23,011 nucleotides of DNA, taken from positions 1 through 23,011 of the IMG/VR virus record IMGVR_UViG_3300025030_000425. One strand, 5' to 3'. The stretch is from a virus. A program made the position numbers and the translations under genes. Shown one piece after another: positions 1-8,870 of the stretch (the stretch's first letter is position 1; each line of letters begins with the position of its first letter). The notes beneath the pieces are model-generated. The model had not been told where the DNA came from. It saw nothing but the letters and a program-made list of their open reading frames with translations, and did not search any database.

Positions 1-1
1 T

Positions 2-502
2 CCTTTTGTAAAAACATATGGAAAGCTGTTTGATCAAAGCATGGTAGCGATTCACTCATCTTGGGAAATCTGTCCTCACGACGAAATCCCCAAGCAACTC
101 CACCGCTATTCAGCAAAATTCATCTGTGATCGTGGAGTCAGTCATGAGTTGGTAAGACACAGGCCATGTTCGTTTGCTCAGGAGAGCACGAGGTATGTAA
201 ATTATGGTGGTAAGGATATGGAGTTTATTGAGCCAACTGGGTTTGAGGATTGGGATTGGTTTGCTCAAAGCATGTTTTGTACATTATGTGAAAATGCAGA
301 GGATACGTATAAACAGCTTCTCGAAGAAAATCTCAAGCCCCAACAAGCCCGAGCAGTTCTGCCCAATGCCCTGAAGACTGAGATCGTAGTCACAGCAGAT
401 GCAACTGAATGGTCACATATCAGAAAGCTACGTACAGCTAAAGCAGCTCATCCTGATATGCAGCGAGTAATGAATATGATGCCTTGGGAAAGTTTTCTAT
501 GA
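2..502 (+). CDS. thyX: FAD-dependent thymidylate synthase ThyX (5' end outside window)
   Basis: Converts dUMP to dTMP using methylenetetrahydrofolate, FAD and NAD(P)H, supplying thymidylate for phage DNA synthesis in the cytoplasm. The frame is open from the left edge, so the N-terminus is missing; the ATG at 41 is internal, because the residues before it (PFVKTYGKLFDQS) read as ordinary ThyX sequence. The signature is ELVRHRPCSFAQESTRY, matching RHRxxSxxxxSxRY, where the Arg/His/Ser residues bind substrate and flavin. It uses AQE where the textbook motif has NEx; a QESTRY variant is, from memory, common in phage and Firmicute ThyX. The C-terminal part (VLPNALKTEIVVTADATEW, then RKLRTAKAAHPDM) fits the family's last helices, including the AHP/AQP turn. 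It ends 96 nt before the next + gene. The family assignment is secure; the true start cannot be seen. Confidence 0.93.
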   Translation, partial: PFVKTYGKLFDQSMVAIHSSWEICPHDEIPKQLHRYSAKFICDRGVSHELVRHRPCSFAQESTRYVNYGGKDMEFIEPTGFEDWDWFAQSMFCTLCENAEDTYKQLLEENLKPQQARAVLPNALKTEIVVTADATEWSHIRKLRTAKAAHPDMQRVMNMMPWESFL

Positions 503-596
503 AAAGCGGGTGGCCTTTATATACTAGTATGCGTTTATTTGGGTAGGCTAACTCGTGTTTTTTGTAGTGTTTTCAAAGGGTTATCGGGATTTTAAA

Positions 597-647
597 GGTT
601 GAAATTTTTCGACCAAAGGCACCAAAAAAGGTTGAAATTTTTCCACC
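597..647. repeat. Tandem pair of 18-bp near-palindromes, possible operator or iterons
   Basis: GGTTGAAATTTTTCGACC at 597-614 and GGTTGAAATTTTTCCACC at 630-647 differ at one base and start 33 bp apart, close to three helical turns. Each is an inverted repeat: GGTTGAAA pairs with TTTCGACC or TTTCCACC around a TT centre, with one non-Watson-Crick pair. They overlap the proposed TTG start of the winged-helix gene and 33 is a multiple of three, so the frame is kept. This layout is typical of a dimeric regulator bound to two sites on the same DNA face, or of replication iterons. Binding is inferred. Confidence 0.6.
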
Positions 648-1195
648 ACTATGGTAAAATCCCTTATAGTGAAGTTCCGATAAACCTTTTCACCTCATTT
701 ATTATGGAAGAAAATCACTTAGCAAAAACAATCAGTTTCTATTCAAACGATAATTCCATCTACAAAGTAACTAGGCAATCCATAGCTAAGGAAAACTATG
801 CTCCGTTTGGAATGATCGGACCATATAGAAGAAACAATTCAAGGAAAACATACATGGATATCTTTGACCTAATCTTGTCTGTGCCAAGAGCCACAGGACT
901 TTTATTCAATGAGATCAAAGAAAACTCTGATCCAGAACTTGGGATTGCTGTGATGAGGCAATTTGAAAGTTATGACAAGTCTAAGATGGGCACAACTTAT
1001 CAAAGGCTGGCAGCATTGCAAAAGGCAGGATTAATTAGAAAGATTATTCCATTTGAACTTCCTGTAGAAGAATTAAGCCAACTAAAGACTCCATTTATAA
1101 CGCCTGAAAAGTTTTCCTATATGATAAATCCCCACCTGTTAAAGCCTTATAAATATTCGTTGGCTGTACAGATTTGGGACTTACTGCAGAGTTAA
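599..1195 (+). CDS. Winged-helix-like DNA-binding protein, possibly a replication or transcription regulator
   Basis: 198 residues from a TTG that follows an in-frame TAA by one codon. A Shine-Dalgarno-like AAAGG abuts the TTG with no spacer, so the start is uncertain; the first in-frame ATG is at 704, which would give 163 residues. Residues about 131-150 (TTYQRLAALQKAGLIRKI) look like the recognition helix and wing entry of a winged-helix fold. The end (YMINPHLLKPYKYSLAVQIW) resembles the MINPxLxxPxK tail that I associate with plasmid and phage replication or maintenance proteins of the RepL/RepA winged-helix kind. That comparison is from memory and not proven. The N-terminus is basic and carries an 11-codon duplication (KFFD then KFFH) produced by the palindromic repeats in the DNA. 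It lies downstream of thyX and converges on the structural operon. A DNA-binding role is likely; the process it serves is unknown. Confidence 0.6.
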   Translation: MKFFDQRHQKRLKFFHHYGKIPYSEVPINLFTSFIMEENHLAKTISFYSNDNSIYKVTRQSIAKENYAPFGMIGPYRRNNSRKTYMDIFDLILSVPRATGLLFNEIKENSDPELGIAVMRQFESYDKSKMGTTYQRLAALQKAGLIRKIIPFELPVEELSQLKTPFITPEKFSYMINPHLLKPYKYSLAVQIWDLLQS

Positions 1196-1200
1196 AACAA

Positions 1201-1234
1201 AGCCAGAACCTACGTTAATTTGTAAGTTCTGGCT
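1201..1234. terminator. Bidirectional intrinsic terminator between convergent genes
   Basis: A 9-bp perfect stem, AGCCAGAAC (1201-1209) with GTTCTGGCT (1226-1234), continues inward through a C/A mismatch into TAC/GTA and an 8-nt loop. On the + strand it is followed by CTTCATTTTTA. On the - strand it is followed by TTGTTTT. It sits in the 47-nt gap between the stop of the winged-helix gene (1195) and the stop of the giant - strand gene (1243), where both transcription units should end. Confidence 0.85.
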
Positions 1235-1242
1235 CTTCATTT

Positions 1243-4200
1243 TTATTGCCCCATATCTGTAACTTCAAAATATCTTTTCAATATCATTTCCCGTTGCTGC
1301 TGCAACTGCCCAAGCCTTTCCCGAACATTTGTTGTCTGATCAATCTTTTTCAACTTATTAATTACTGCCTGGTTCCGGTTGAGAGCACTTTGAAAATTTT
1401 CATGCAACTTCATTTGCTTGAACCCATCCAGGTTTGAGTTCAAGAAAGTTCTCTTATCTTCAGAGTTTTCGAGCTGTCTCTTGAATAGCGTTACCTCCTT
1501 TCCAACCTTACTAAACTCTTGCTCGTTACCACTCTTCTTATAGTCAGCTCCTCTTCCCCAATGCCAATAATACAACTTACCCATCCCTGGTATAGATTCA
1601 ATTATTCTAGCATGATTAAAGTTCATTGTATCACCAGCTATATAATTGTCATAAGTTTCTCCTACATCCTTAGTAGCAGAATTAAAAAATCTAAATGGAG
1701 GCATTAATTGACTAGCAATTCCACTGCCTATACCTTCTTGACTAACTTTAGTTCTAATATATCTAGAAGCGCCACCAAGAACTAAGAAATTCTCAATTAC
1801 ATTATCACTAAACTTTGTTTCTTTCCCCAGCATCCAATCTTTAATCTCATCCGCACCAGCATTGGCAAGTACTAATAAACTTGCCAGCTTAATCATATTA
1901 GTTATACCTTCAATAATTTGTGCTTTATTACTCTCATTATATCCGTTTTCTTGAGCATTCATATAACCATTCTTCATATTGTGCCAAGCTTCTCTACGGA
2001 AGACATCAAACTGTTGAATAGTATATGTCTTGAGCATATAAGCTACTCTACCGTTTCCACCATTTAAGTATGGTGTAGGCATTGAAGATAAAGCAACCGG
2101 ATGAAAGTCCAACACTTTATGATACAGTAACATCTTTACATTATCACTCGGGTTGTTTGATAGCAAATCATTAATTACTGACTCTGAGGAAGGCCCAAAA
2201 ATTGGCTTAAGCTGTGTCATTAATTTTGCCCTTCCTGCATCTGAACTAGCCATTTGTTTATAGCGATCATGAGCTACGTTAATTAATGTCTCTTTGCCGA
2301 TTGAATCCATTTTTTCAAGACCAACTTTTCTAAAAACCCAACTGACTGCATTGCTTAAAGTAGTTCCATCTGCAAATTCTTGAGCTATTCGATCTAGGTA
2401 TAGATCTTCTTTTGTAATTTCTGATCCACCAAATAGTTTCTTAGTAGTTTTAAATTGTCCACTTGTAGCTTTTGCAGCATTTTTAATATAGTTAGCCAGT
2501 CCTTTAGGTGTCCAGACTTGAGCTACATACATCGCCCAAGCATGATCACCAATCTGTGTTACAGCTGCTAATGGCGATCCCAATACATCAATGTAAGATG
2601 CATTCTTAAAGGCAGTAACTAAGCCAGTTGTTCCATGCTCGTTAAATCTAGCATGTAGAATCTCCTTAACCATATGTTCATGATCTTGATTTAATTCTCC
2701 TGATAAGATTTTTTCTGTTACATATGCTCCAATATTTTCAGTATAATCGCGATCTTGATATTTGTATTCATCTAAAATTTGTTCGATTTGAATTATTTCT
2801 CCAGACAAATCATCTATTGTCTTATTAGCTATAGCTGCTTCTGCTGGATTAATATCACGTGCATTTTTAGCAACCAATTCCAGTTCTCTAATTCTTGCTT
2901 CTTTACGTGACCTATCTGCCTTAAGGCCAGCTATTCTCGGAGGAACTTTTCCAAAGAATTTTCTAGCTTCTATTTTTTTAGTCATGCTATAGATATAGCT
3001 CATTAATGCTGCATTACTATCCATGTAAAACTGAGCTAAATCTTTATCAACAATATCATACTTTCTTGCTTGAATGTTGCCTGGTCCTCCAATACCAAAA
3101 CCAGGATTAAGAATTTTATGACTAATCAAATCTGCTGCTCTTTCTGGGTAGTTACGAATAAAGTTTTCTTTATCCAATCCAATCTTTGCAGCTTCCTTAT
3201 CTAAAAGATTACTAAATTCTGGTTGGTTAGATATCTCTTTAGTGGCTTGTAAAAATCCAGCAACATCTTTAATTATTCGTGGCCAATATTCTTCTATATA
3301 GCCAACTTTATAACCTACATCTTCAGCATTTTTATGTATTTGATCTAAAACTTTTCTAACTTCTTGCCATTCATTAATCATATTATATTTAGTGGCTAGC
3401 TTTTCAATCTTAATTTTATCTGCTGATTGCGTAGCTTCATTCCAAATAAATTGATCTTCTTTACTCATTAACTTAATTTTTTCTAGCAATGGATGTGCTG
3501 CTTTAAGGGCATGAGTAATTTCTCTGGCTGTTTTAATGTCTATGTTTCTATACTCCATTGCAAGTTGCTTATCTACATTTAACAATCTTGTATAGGATGA
3601 TCCTCCAAATTTATCTATAAACTGCTTAACTTCACTAGCCCTCATGTGAAGAGTCTTTCCGATTCTACGAACTATATTATTCTTATCTTTATATCGTTGT
3701 TGATATTCCTCATCGCTAATCTTCTGCACTGGGGTTTCACGAACCTCGAACATAGGCATACCTTCACGGAGTGCCTTAGATTTCATGCGGTTCGTGATTG
3801 GAATAGATAATGCATCAAAAAATATATTATCTCCTGCATGATAAGCACTTGTATCTACTTCGATTGATGTAGTTTCAACTCTTGCATTACCCCACTTGTT
3901 CTTATTGAACTCTGCATTAAAAGTATTCGGGAGTATTTTATCATAAAATTCTTGCATCCCATGAAGTCTTTTAGCCTTTTCTTCTTCAGTGCCTTGAGCG
4001 TAACGATCAAACTGTTGCTGCCCAGTAGTCCATGCAATCTTATCAAAACCATTCTCAGCAGCATACCTGACCATTCGCTTCATGGCAAGTAGTGACCATT
4101 GAGTGGAGTTCTTGAATGGCGCATTGGGAACACCCATTAGCATTTCATTATCTTGATACCATTTCTTTTCTTCTTCAGTAAGTTTTTCTCCGGATAATAT

Positions 4201-7200
4201 TTTTGCATCTAGCTCTTTAAATCGTTTATCTAACAGTTCTTTATAACCTATTTCTCTTCCTGCCTGATGCCAATCACTTTGAATCTCTTCAATAAACAAA
4301 ACCTTTTGTAATTCTCCTACCCCAAACGAAGAAGCAGATTTTTCACCAGCTGCAACAGCTCTACGATCTTCTTCACGTAAATCATTAAGAGTTTTAATAA
4401 CTTCTCGTTCATTGAACCTGATATGAACTAAAGGATTTACAACACCAGGCCAATGAACTTCATGAGTATAAGTACTTTTATCTTGCCTTGCTGGTAAAGT
4501 TAATATTAATTCTTTATAATTCTTTCCTCCAGGAAGTTGATAATTTTCATGTTCTGTGGCAACTCCTGATGTTTTTGGTAAAGATTCTTCATTAATTAAA
4601 CTATTATATTCATCTTGTTCATCAACAGATAAATTACCAGTTTCTCGTAACTTATTATCAAGCTCATCTAATCTTCGTTCTTTATCTACAGTCCAACCTT
4701 TAACAACTTCTTCAAGCTGAATATTATTCTCCTGAACAAACTTCAACAATTCTGCCTGGCTAACTTTTCCTTCCTGTTTATCAAGCCAATCATATAAACC
4801 AACCCAATCAAGTTCATCCTGCTTAATTCCTGGAAAGTTCTTAATCATTCCTTTCCATTGATCAGGTGTTGCTTGCTTCTGGTTAAATCCAGCAACTGCA
4901 TTCTCAAGTGCTGAGTACCATTTGTTTGCTACTTCTTCAGCCTGAGGAACAGTAACTTGAACAGTTTGTCCATTAACTTGACGCTCATAAATCTTTCCAC
5001 TTTCTACTTCACGAGCCAGGCCAGAAACAGTCTGCTTGCCAAAACTTAGCAATTGCTGAAAAAAGTCCATTACTCGTTGAATCACTTTACCGAAAGCAGT
5101 GTTTCTGTATTCAGCTCTGTTGACCATAATCTGAGCAAACATGTTCGCACGATTTTCAACCATCCTTTGCTTCGGGTCTTTGTGAGTACTCAGGGCAAAA
5201 TCAAGCTTACCTGCTTTACGAAGTTTATTAAACTCCTTATTCAAAGCACTATTATCTGCTTCTGTAACCAATCCTAAGTTGTCAAGGACATGCTTGTTCT
5301 CATGCCAAAGAGTCTTATTGTCTGCAAAGTTCTGGTCTAGAAGAATTTCATTCCCTATTGTAATTCCAAGGATCTTTCCATCCTTTGACATCTGGCCAGT
5401 TTCAATTGCTAACTTAATGAGGTCTTGTCCAGCAGCCTGAATGCTATTGATTGTTAAGCCTTGACCATTTTTGAACTGAACAAATACTGAACCATTTTCA
5501 TGCTGAGTGATTGTTTGATTTGGAAAAGCTTTCTTAATATCTTCAAGATTTACTTTGGTTAAGGCATCTTGATTTTCAGTTGCTTGAAACTGTGTAACAC
5601 TACCTACTTGCCGTTCATTAGTGAACCCACTCGGCAAACCTCCTGGCAAGTTTCTAGGAATCTCAGGTTCAACTGCCTGTCTATTTGCTATCTGAACATC
5701 TCCGAGATCTTTAGCAATTTGTTGAAACCATACTTGTCGTTTATTTTGTTCAGTTAAAGACGGAACAACATTTTGTTTTGCTTCACTTTGAGCTGCTGTA
5801 TCACTTTTGACATTACCTTCAATATTAGCAAGTTGTGTCTCAAAGAATTTCTTCCTCATAAATGCTTCTGTCCCAGGAGTCATTTCTTCCTGGCGAAGAT
5901 TCAATTCCTTTTTAACGCCCTGCCAATAATTTTCAATAACCTTTCTTTCTTCAGGAGTAAAACTGTTGTTTATATAGGCCTTTACATAATTTACATAATC
6001 TTCAATCTGTCTTAGATTATGTTCTTCTTCAGGAGTTCTTGAAGATACCTGATCATTTAAAGCTGATTGCTCTTGAGACTTATTTGCAATTATTTGATTT
6101 GCATAATCAGCTATAGATTTTGGAACTATTTCACTTGCTATAATTTGTGCAGATTCAGCAGCATCTTTTTCAAGCCCAACCTTCTCTCCTACATTTACTG
6201 TTCCGAAAAGTTCTTCAAGATACTTCTGCCTATCTTCTCTAGTAGTGTATGGAGCAAAAGCCTTCTTAACTTCAGGCAGTTCTTTATCAAGTAACTCATT
6301 ACGCCGTTTGTTTAATTGAATAAGTTTATCTTCAATTACTTTTCTTTCTTCTGCACTTGGTGAAGTTTTAGCATCTAATGAATACGGATCAAACTTTTTA
6401 TTATATTGATCAGAGAGAGTTGTAATCTCATTATCAATATTTGTAATCCTTTCATTAAGTTGGCTTGCAGATTCATACCTGTGAGTAGCTAACTTATCTT
6501 CAATTTCTTTTACTTCCTTCTCTTCAGGAGAAAGTGCTTCATACTCTTTCTTAGCAAGTTCTTCTTTCTTCTGAATTCCAGAATTAATCCGATCCAGGAG
6601 GCTTTGATTATTTTTATTTTCCTCAAGAGTCTTTCTGATTAATTCAGCCGGATCAACATTTTCTTCTCTTGCTTTTGTTTCAAGTTTATCAAGATCATTA
6701 ATGAGTTCTTGATTCGACTTAATATTTTCATTTAAAGTTTGAACACTCTTACCAAGTTCATCCTCTTTCAAATTGAGAATATTTGCTGCTCTTCTGTCAA
6801 GTTCTAATTCTTGCTCAGTCTTTTCAGCTGTCTTATTTACTCCTGGAAGTAAATTTGCCCCAGCTCCCATTACTCCGCCAAGAATAATAGCTTGTGCAGC
6901 TCCTTCAGGAACTCCATCCAGCAAAGGCTTATCAAGAGCTGCATTAGTAAATATTGTCTCCTGAACAGTTTGTGGTAATTCCTCAAATACACCCTCAGTT
7001 ATACCACCACCAATAATAGATTTCACAACACCTTTAAATCCTTCCTTCTTAGCAGGATTTAATCCAGAAACTATCATTGTATCAATATCAGCAAAACCAA
7101 GTTTCTTAGCTAACGATCCACCGACTAGACCAAAAGCTGCTGTTCCTAATCCTGATGCTGCTGCAAGTGCAGATTGTTCAGCAGTCAAAAGATCATTAGG

Positions 7201-7755
7201 CGTAGCATTTCTTATTTGCTCTGCAGTTTGTCCAGCAGATATTGCACCCTCACCAACTGATCCAGCAGCAATAGTCGATCCTGTTTTGCCTAATGCAGTT
7301 ACAGCCTTTGGTAATATTTTGCTACTAAGCGCAAGAGCACCACGCCCCAACACACCACCAGCAGCAACAGATGGCAATGTCTCAACAATACCATGAGCAA
7401 TAGTACTTGGATTTTCCAACATTGCTTGTGCTGTATCAGCAAAGCCTTTTGCCGCATCAACCTTTTTATTTGCCTCTTGTTGTGCTGGAGAATATTCTTC
7501 AGAAAGATCTTTCTGCCATTCTTCTGGTTTTATCCCAATGGATTCAAGTCCACGACCAACTCTACCACCAGTTGGAATATCAGCAAGGCCTACAATTCCT
7601 TGGCCTGCCCCAATAACACCTTTAGCAAGAGATATACCAGTGTCTTTTAATGTAGAACCTAAAGTACGTTCAGGCACAGGATTATCGAAAGAATCAAACT
7701 GAGCATAAGGATCTTCTTCTGCATCATCAAACTGATCGTAAGGATTTATATCCAT
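1243..7755 (-). CDS. Giant polyvalent phage protein (2170 aa) with zincin motif; probable ejected internal virion protein
   Basis: The last gene of the operon. It starts at ATG 7755 behind AAGGA, 36 nt after the previous gene. Residues 1-30 are acidic with a doubled PYxQFD motif, a pattern seen at the start of other large phage ejection proteins. Residues ~35-310 contain Gly/Ala-rich hydrophobic segments that could enter or form a channel in the host membrane, and ~310-450 are coiled coil. A zinc metallopeptidase motif HENKH (H818, E819, H822) is followed by VENRANMFA with E867, the HExxH...ExxAxxFA layout of IrrE-like zincins. Around 1156-1164, EEIQSDWHQ is the hallmark of a domain found in large polyvalent phage proteins. 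The C-terminal third is helical, with hydrophobic stretches at ~1715-1745 and ~1935-1970. It is probably packaged and injected with the DNA, where it may aid passage and cleave a host protein. No transglycosylase motif was recognised. The gene is certain; ejection and protease activity are inferred. Confidence 0.85.
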   Translation of the reverse strand: MDINPYDQFDDAEEDPYAQFDSFDNPVPERTLGSTLKDTGISLAKGVIGAGQGIVGLADIPTGGRVGRGLESIGIKPEEWQKDLSEEYSPAQQEANKKVDAAKGFADTAQAMLENPSTIAHGIVETLPSVAAGGVLGRGALALSSKILPKAVTALGKTGSTIAAGSVGEGAISAGQTAEQIRNATPNDLLTAEQSALAAASGLGTAAFGLVGGSLAKKLGFADIDTMIVSGLNPAKKEGFKGVVKSIIGGGITEGVFEELPQTVQETIFTNAALDKPLLDGVPEGAAQAIILGGVMGAGANLLPGVNKTAEKTEQELELDRRAANILNLKEDELGKSVQTLNENIKSNQELINDLDKLETKAREENVDPAELIRKTLEENKNNQSLLDRINSGIQKKEELAKKEYEALSPEEKEVKEIEDKLATHRYESASQLNERITNIDNEITTLSDQYNKKFDPYSLDAKTSPSAEERKVIEDKLIQLNKRRNELLDKELPEVKKAFAPYTTREDRQKYLEELFGTVNVGEKVGLEKDAAESAQIIASEIVPKSIADYANQIIANKSQEQSALNDQVSSRTPEEEHNLRQIEDYVNYVKAYINNSFTPEERKVIENYWQGVKKELNLRQEEMTPGTEAFMRKKFFETQLANIEGNVKSDTAAQSEAKQNVVPSLTEQNKRQVWFQQIAKDLGDVQIANRQAVEPEIPRNLPGGLPSGFTNERQVGSVTQFQATENQDALTKVNLEDIKKAFPNQTITQHENGSVFVQFKNGQGLTINSIQAAGQDLIKLAIETGQMSKDGKILGITIGNEILLDQNFADNKTLWHENKHVLDNLGLVTEADNSALNKEFNKLRKAGKLDFALSTHKDPKQRMVENRANMFAQIMVNRAEYRNTAFGKVIQRVMDFFQQLLSFGKQTVSGLAREVESGKIYERQVNGQTVQVTVPQAEEVANKWYSALENAVAGFNQKQATPDQWKGMIKNFPGIKQDELDWVGLYDWLDKQEGKVSQAELLKFVQENNIQLEEVVKGWTVDKERRLDELDNKLRETGNLSVDEQDEYNSLINEESLPKTSGVATEHENYQLPGGKNYKELILTLPARQDKSTYTHEVHWPGVVNPLVHIRFNEREVIKTLNDLREEDRRAVAAGEKSASSFGVGELQKVLFIEEIQSDWHQAGREIGYKELLDKRFKELDAKILSGEKLTEEEKKWYQDNEMLMGVPNAPFKNSTQWSLLAMKRMVRYAAENGFDKIAWTTGQQQFDRYAQGTEEEKAKRLHGMQEFYDKILPNTFNAEFNKNKWGNARVETTSIEVDTSAYHAGDNIFFDALSIPITNRMKSKALREGMPMFEVRETPVQKISDEEYQQRYKDKNNIVRRIGKTLHMRASEVKQFIDKFGGSSYTRLLNVDKQLAMEYRNIDIKTAREITHALKAAHPLLEKIKLMSKEDQFIWNEATQSADKIKIEKLATKYNMINEWQEVRKVLDQIHKNAEDVGYKVGYIEEYWPRIIKDVAGFLQATKEISNQPEFSNLLDKEAAKIGLDKENFIRNYPERAADLISHKILNPGFGIGGPGNIQARKYDIVDKDLAQFYMDSNAALMSYIYSMTKKIEARKFFGKVPPRIAGLKADRSRKEARIRELELVAKNARDINPAEAAIANKTIDDLSGEIIQIEQILDEYKYQDRDYTENIGAYVTEKILSGELNQDHEHMVKEILHARFNEHGTTGLVTAFKNASYIDVLGSPLAAVTQIGDHAWAMYVAQVWTPKGLANYIKNAAKATSGQFKTTKKLFGGSEITKEDLYLDRIAQEFADGTTLSNAVSWVFRKVGLEKMDSIGKETLINVAHDRYKQMASSDAGRAKLMTQLKPIFGPSSESVINDLLSNNPSDNVKMLLYHKVLDFHPVALSSMPTPYLNGGNGRVAYMLKTYTIQQFDVFRREAWHNMKNGYMNAQENGYNESNKAQIIEGITNMIKLASLLVLANAGADEIKDWMLGKETKFSDNVIENFLVLGGASRYIRTKVSQEGIGSGIASQLMPPFRFFNSATKDVGETYDNYIAGDTMNFNHARIIESIPGMGKLYYWHWGRGADYKKSGNEQEFSKVGKEVTLFKRQLENSEDKRTFLNSNLDGFKQMKLHENFQSALNRNQAVINKLKKIDQTTNVRERLGQLQQQREMILKRYFEVTDMGQ

Positions 7756-7791
7756 ATTTAATATTCCTTATAACTATATTAATAATATAAA

Positions 7792-8868
7792 TTATTTACC
7801 TTCTGCCCAAGATGGTAAATACTTATATCTTGCTTTAAACTTAGCGGCTGTTTGAGGATTATTTCGTAAGTAAGCAAGTGCAGGATGATTTTCTGGAAGT
7901 TCCCTTGGTTGCTCAAGTTGCTCTGGTGATCCATCAACATATCCAGTCTCGTCAGCATTTGGCATTAGAAGTCTTTGTCTTTTAGTATTTCCAGTAGGAT
8001 CAATAGGATCAGATTCCTCAATTATCATAGGCTTTAATCTAGCTTCTTTAATCGGAGGATTCTGCAATACCTCTCCTTGAATAACACGTAACTTATTTTC
8101 TGCAATAACTCCTTGCTCATCAATACGATTTTTATCTTTATCTATAATAAATCGCTGTCTTTGTTCTTCAAGATTAGCTAAATTATTTTCTCTTGATTGC
8201 TGATTAGATAAATCTTGTATCATAAGATCCTTACGTGTTCTCCATCCCATAGGAGGTGCAGGAGTATTATCAATCTTAGTAACACCAAAATTCTGCCCTC
8301 GCGGAGTGTTCATATACTTTTCATATTGTGCCATCTGTCCAGTCGGAGCAACAGGATTTTTTAAGAATCTTTTCCTTGCTTCAGGAGATACACTAGAATC
8401 AAATGACACATCCATGTTTGACATTTGTCCTTGATTTGTTCCAGCCAGCCTGCTTAATGCTCTAGTAGGTTTTTCTCCTTCAAATGAAAGAGTATTTCCA
8501 CCAATATCATAAGTGGTTGTATTTCCATTTTTTGCTACAGTCATTGCTCCTAACTCTGCATCTCTTTGTGCATTAGAAGTTTCATTAATCTTAGGACCTT
8601 CAATACTTACTGAAGGTAACATATTTCTTTCAACTATTCTAGTTCCTTGCCCAATTCTATCAGGACGAGAGTTAATATTTTTTAACGGATTACTTCCACC
8701 ATAGAATGATTCATTCATTGGATCACCAGGAGTCATTGGTGCTTGCTTTTTTATATGTGCAGGAACATTATAAGCTTCACCTGTAAATGCTTCATCCGTA
8801 GTAGGAAGAAGAGCCAACTTTCTTTTTTTCTTCTCTTCTTCAGCTGCTGTTTGAAAATCATTAAGCAT
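7792..8868 (-). CDS. Disordered, Gln/Asn-rich phage structural-region protein (358 aa), function unknown
   Basis: Polar protein rich in Gln, Asn, Pro and charged residues, with almost no hydrophobic core sequence, so probably largely disordered. Two charged helical stretches stand out: AAEEEKKKRKLALLP near the N-terminus and about residues 225-265 (QSRENNLANLEEQRQRFIID). The C-terminus (LRNNPQTAAKFKARYKYLP) looks like a short folded or binding segment. Two starts are possible. ATG 8874 overlaps the previous stop as ATGA but has the AAGGAG almost touching it. ATG 8868 has AAGGAG at a normal 7-nt spacing and is preferred. It lies between a propeller-like protein and the giant ejection protein, where podophage-like genomes often encode small internal virion proteins or scaffolds. 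That role is a guess from position; no family was recognised. Confidence 0.75.
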   Translation of the reverse strand: MLNDFQTAAEEEKKKRKLALLPTTDEAFTGEAYNVPAHIKKQAPMTPGDPMNESFYGGSNPLKNINSRPDRIGQGTRIVERNMLPSVSIEGPKINETSNAQRDAELGAMTVAKNGNTTTYDIGGNTLSFEGEKPTRALSRLAGTNQGQMSNMDVSFDSSVSPEARKRFLKNPVAPTGQMAQYEKYMNTPRGQNFGVTKIDNTPAPPMGWRTRKDLMIQDLSNQQSRENNLANLEEQRQRFIIDKDKNRIDEQGVIAENKLRVIQGEVLQNPPIKEARLKPMIIEESDPIDPTGNTKRQRLLMPNADETGYVDGSPEQLEQPRELPENHPALAYLRNNPQTAAKFKARYKYLPSWAEGK

Positions 8869-8870
8869 AA

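Noticed and set aside
518-530. TATATACT box and ATACTAGTAT palindrome as a promoter for the + strand gene at 599
   Set aside because: No acceptable -35 box lies 16-18 bases upstream, and a 10-bp palindrome is expected by chance in AT-rich DNA.
1385-1405. Palindrome TGAAAATTTTCA as a third operator
   Set aside because: It lies inside the coding sequence of the giant protein, encodes ordinary residues, and lacks the GG/CC ends and spacing of the repeats at 597-647.
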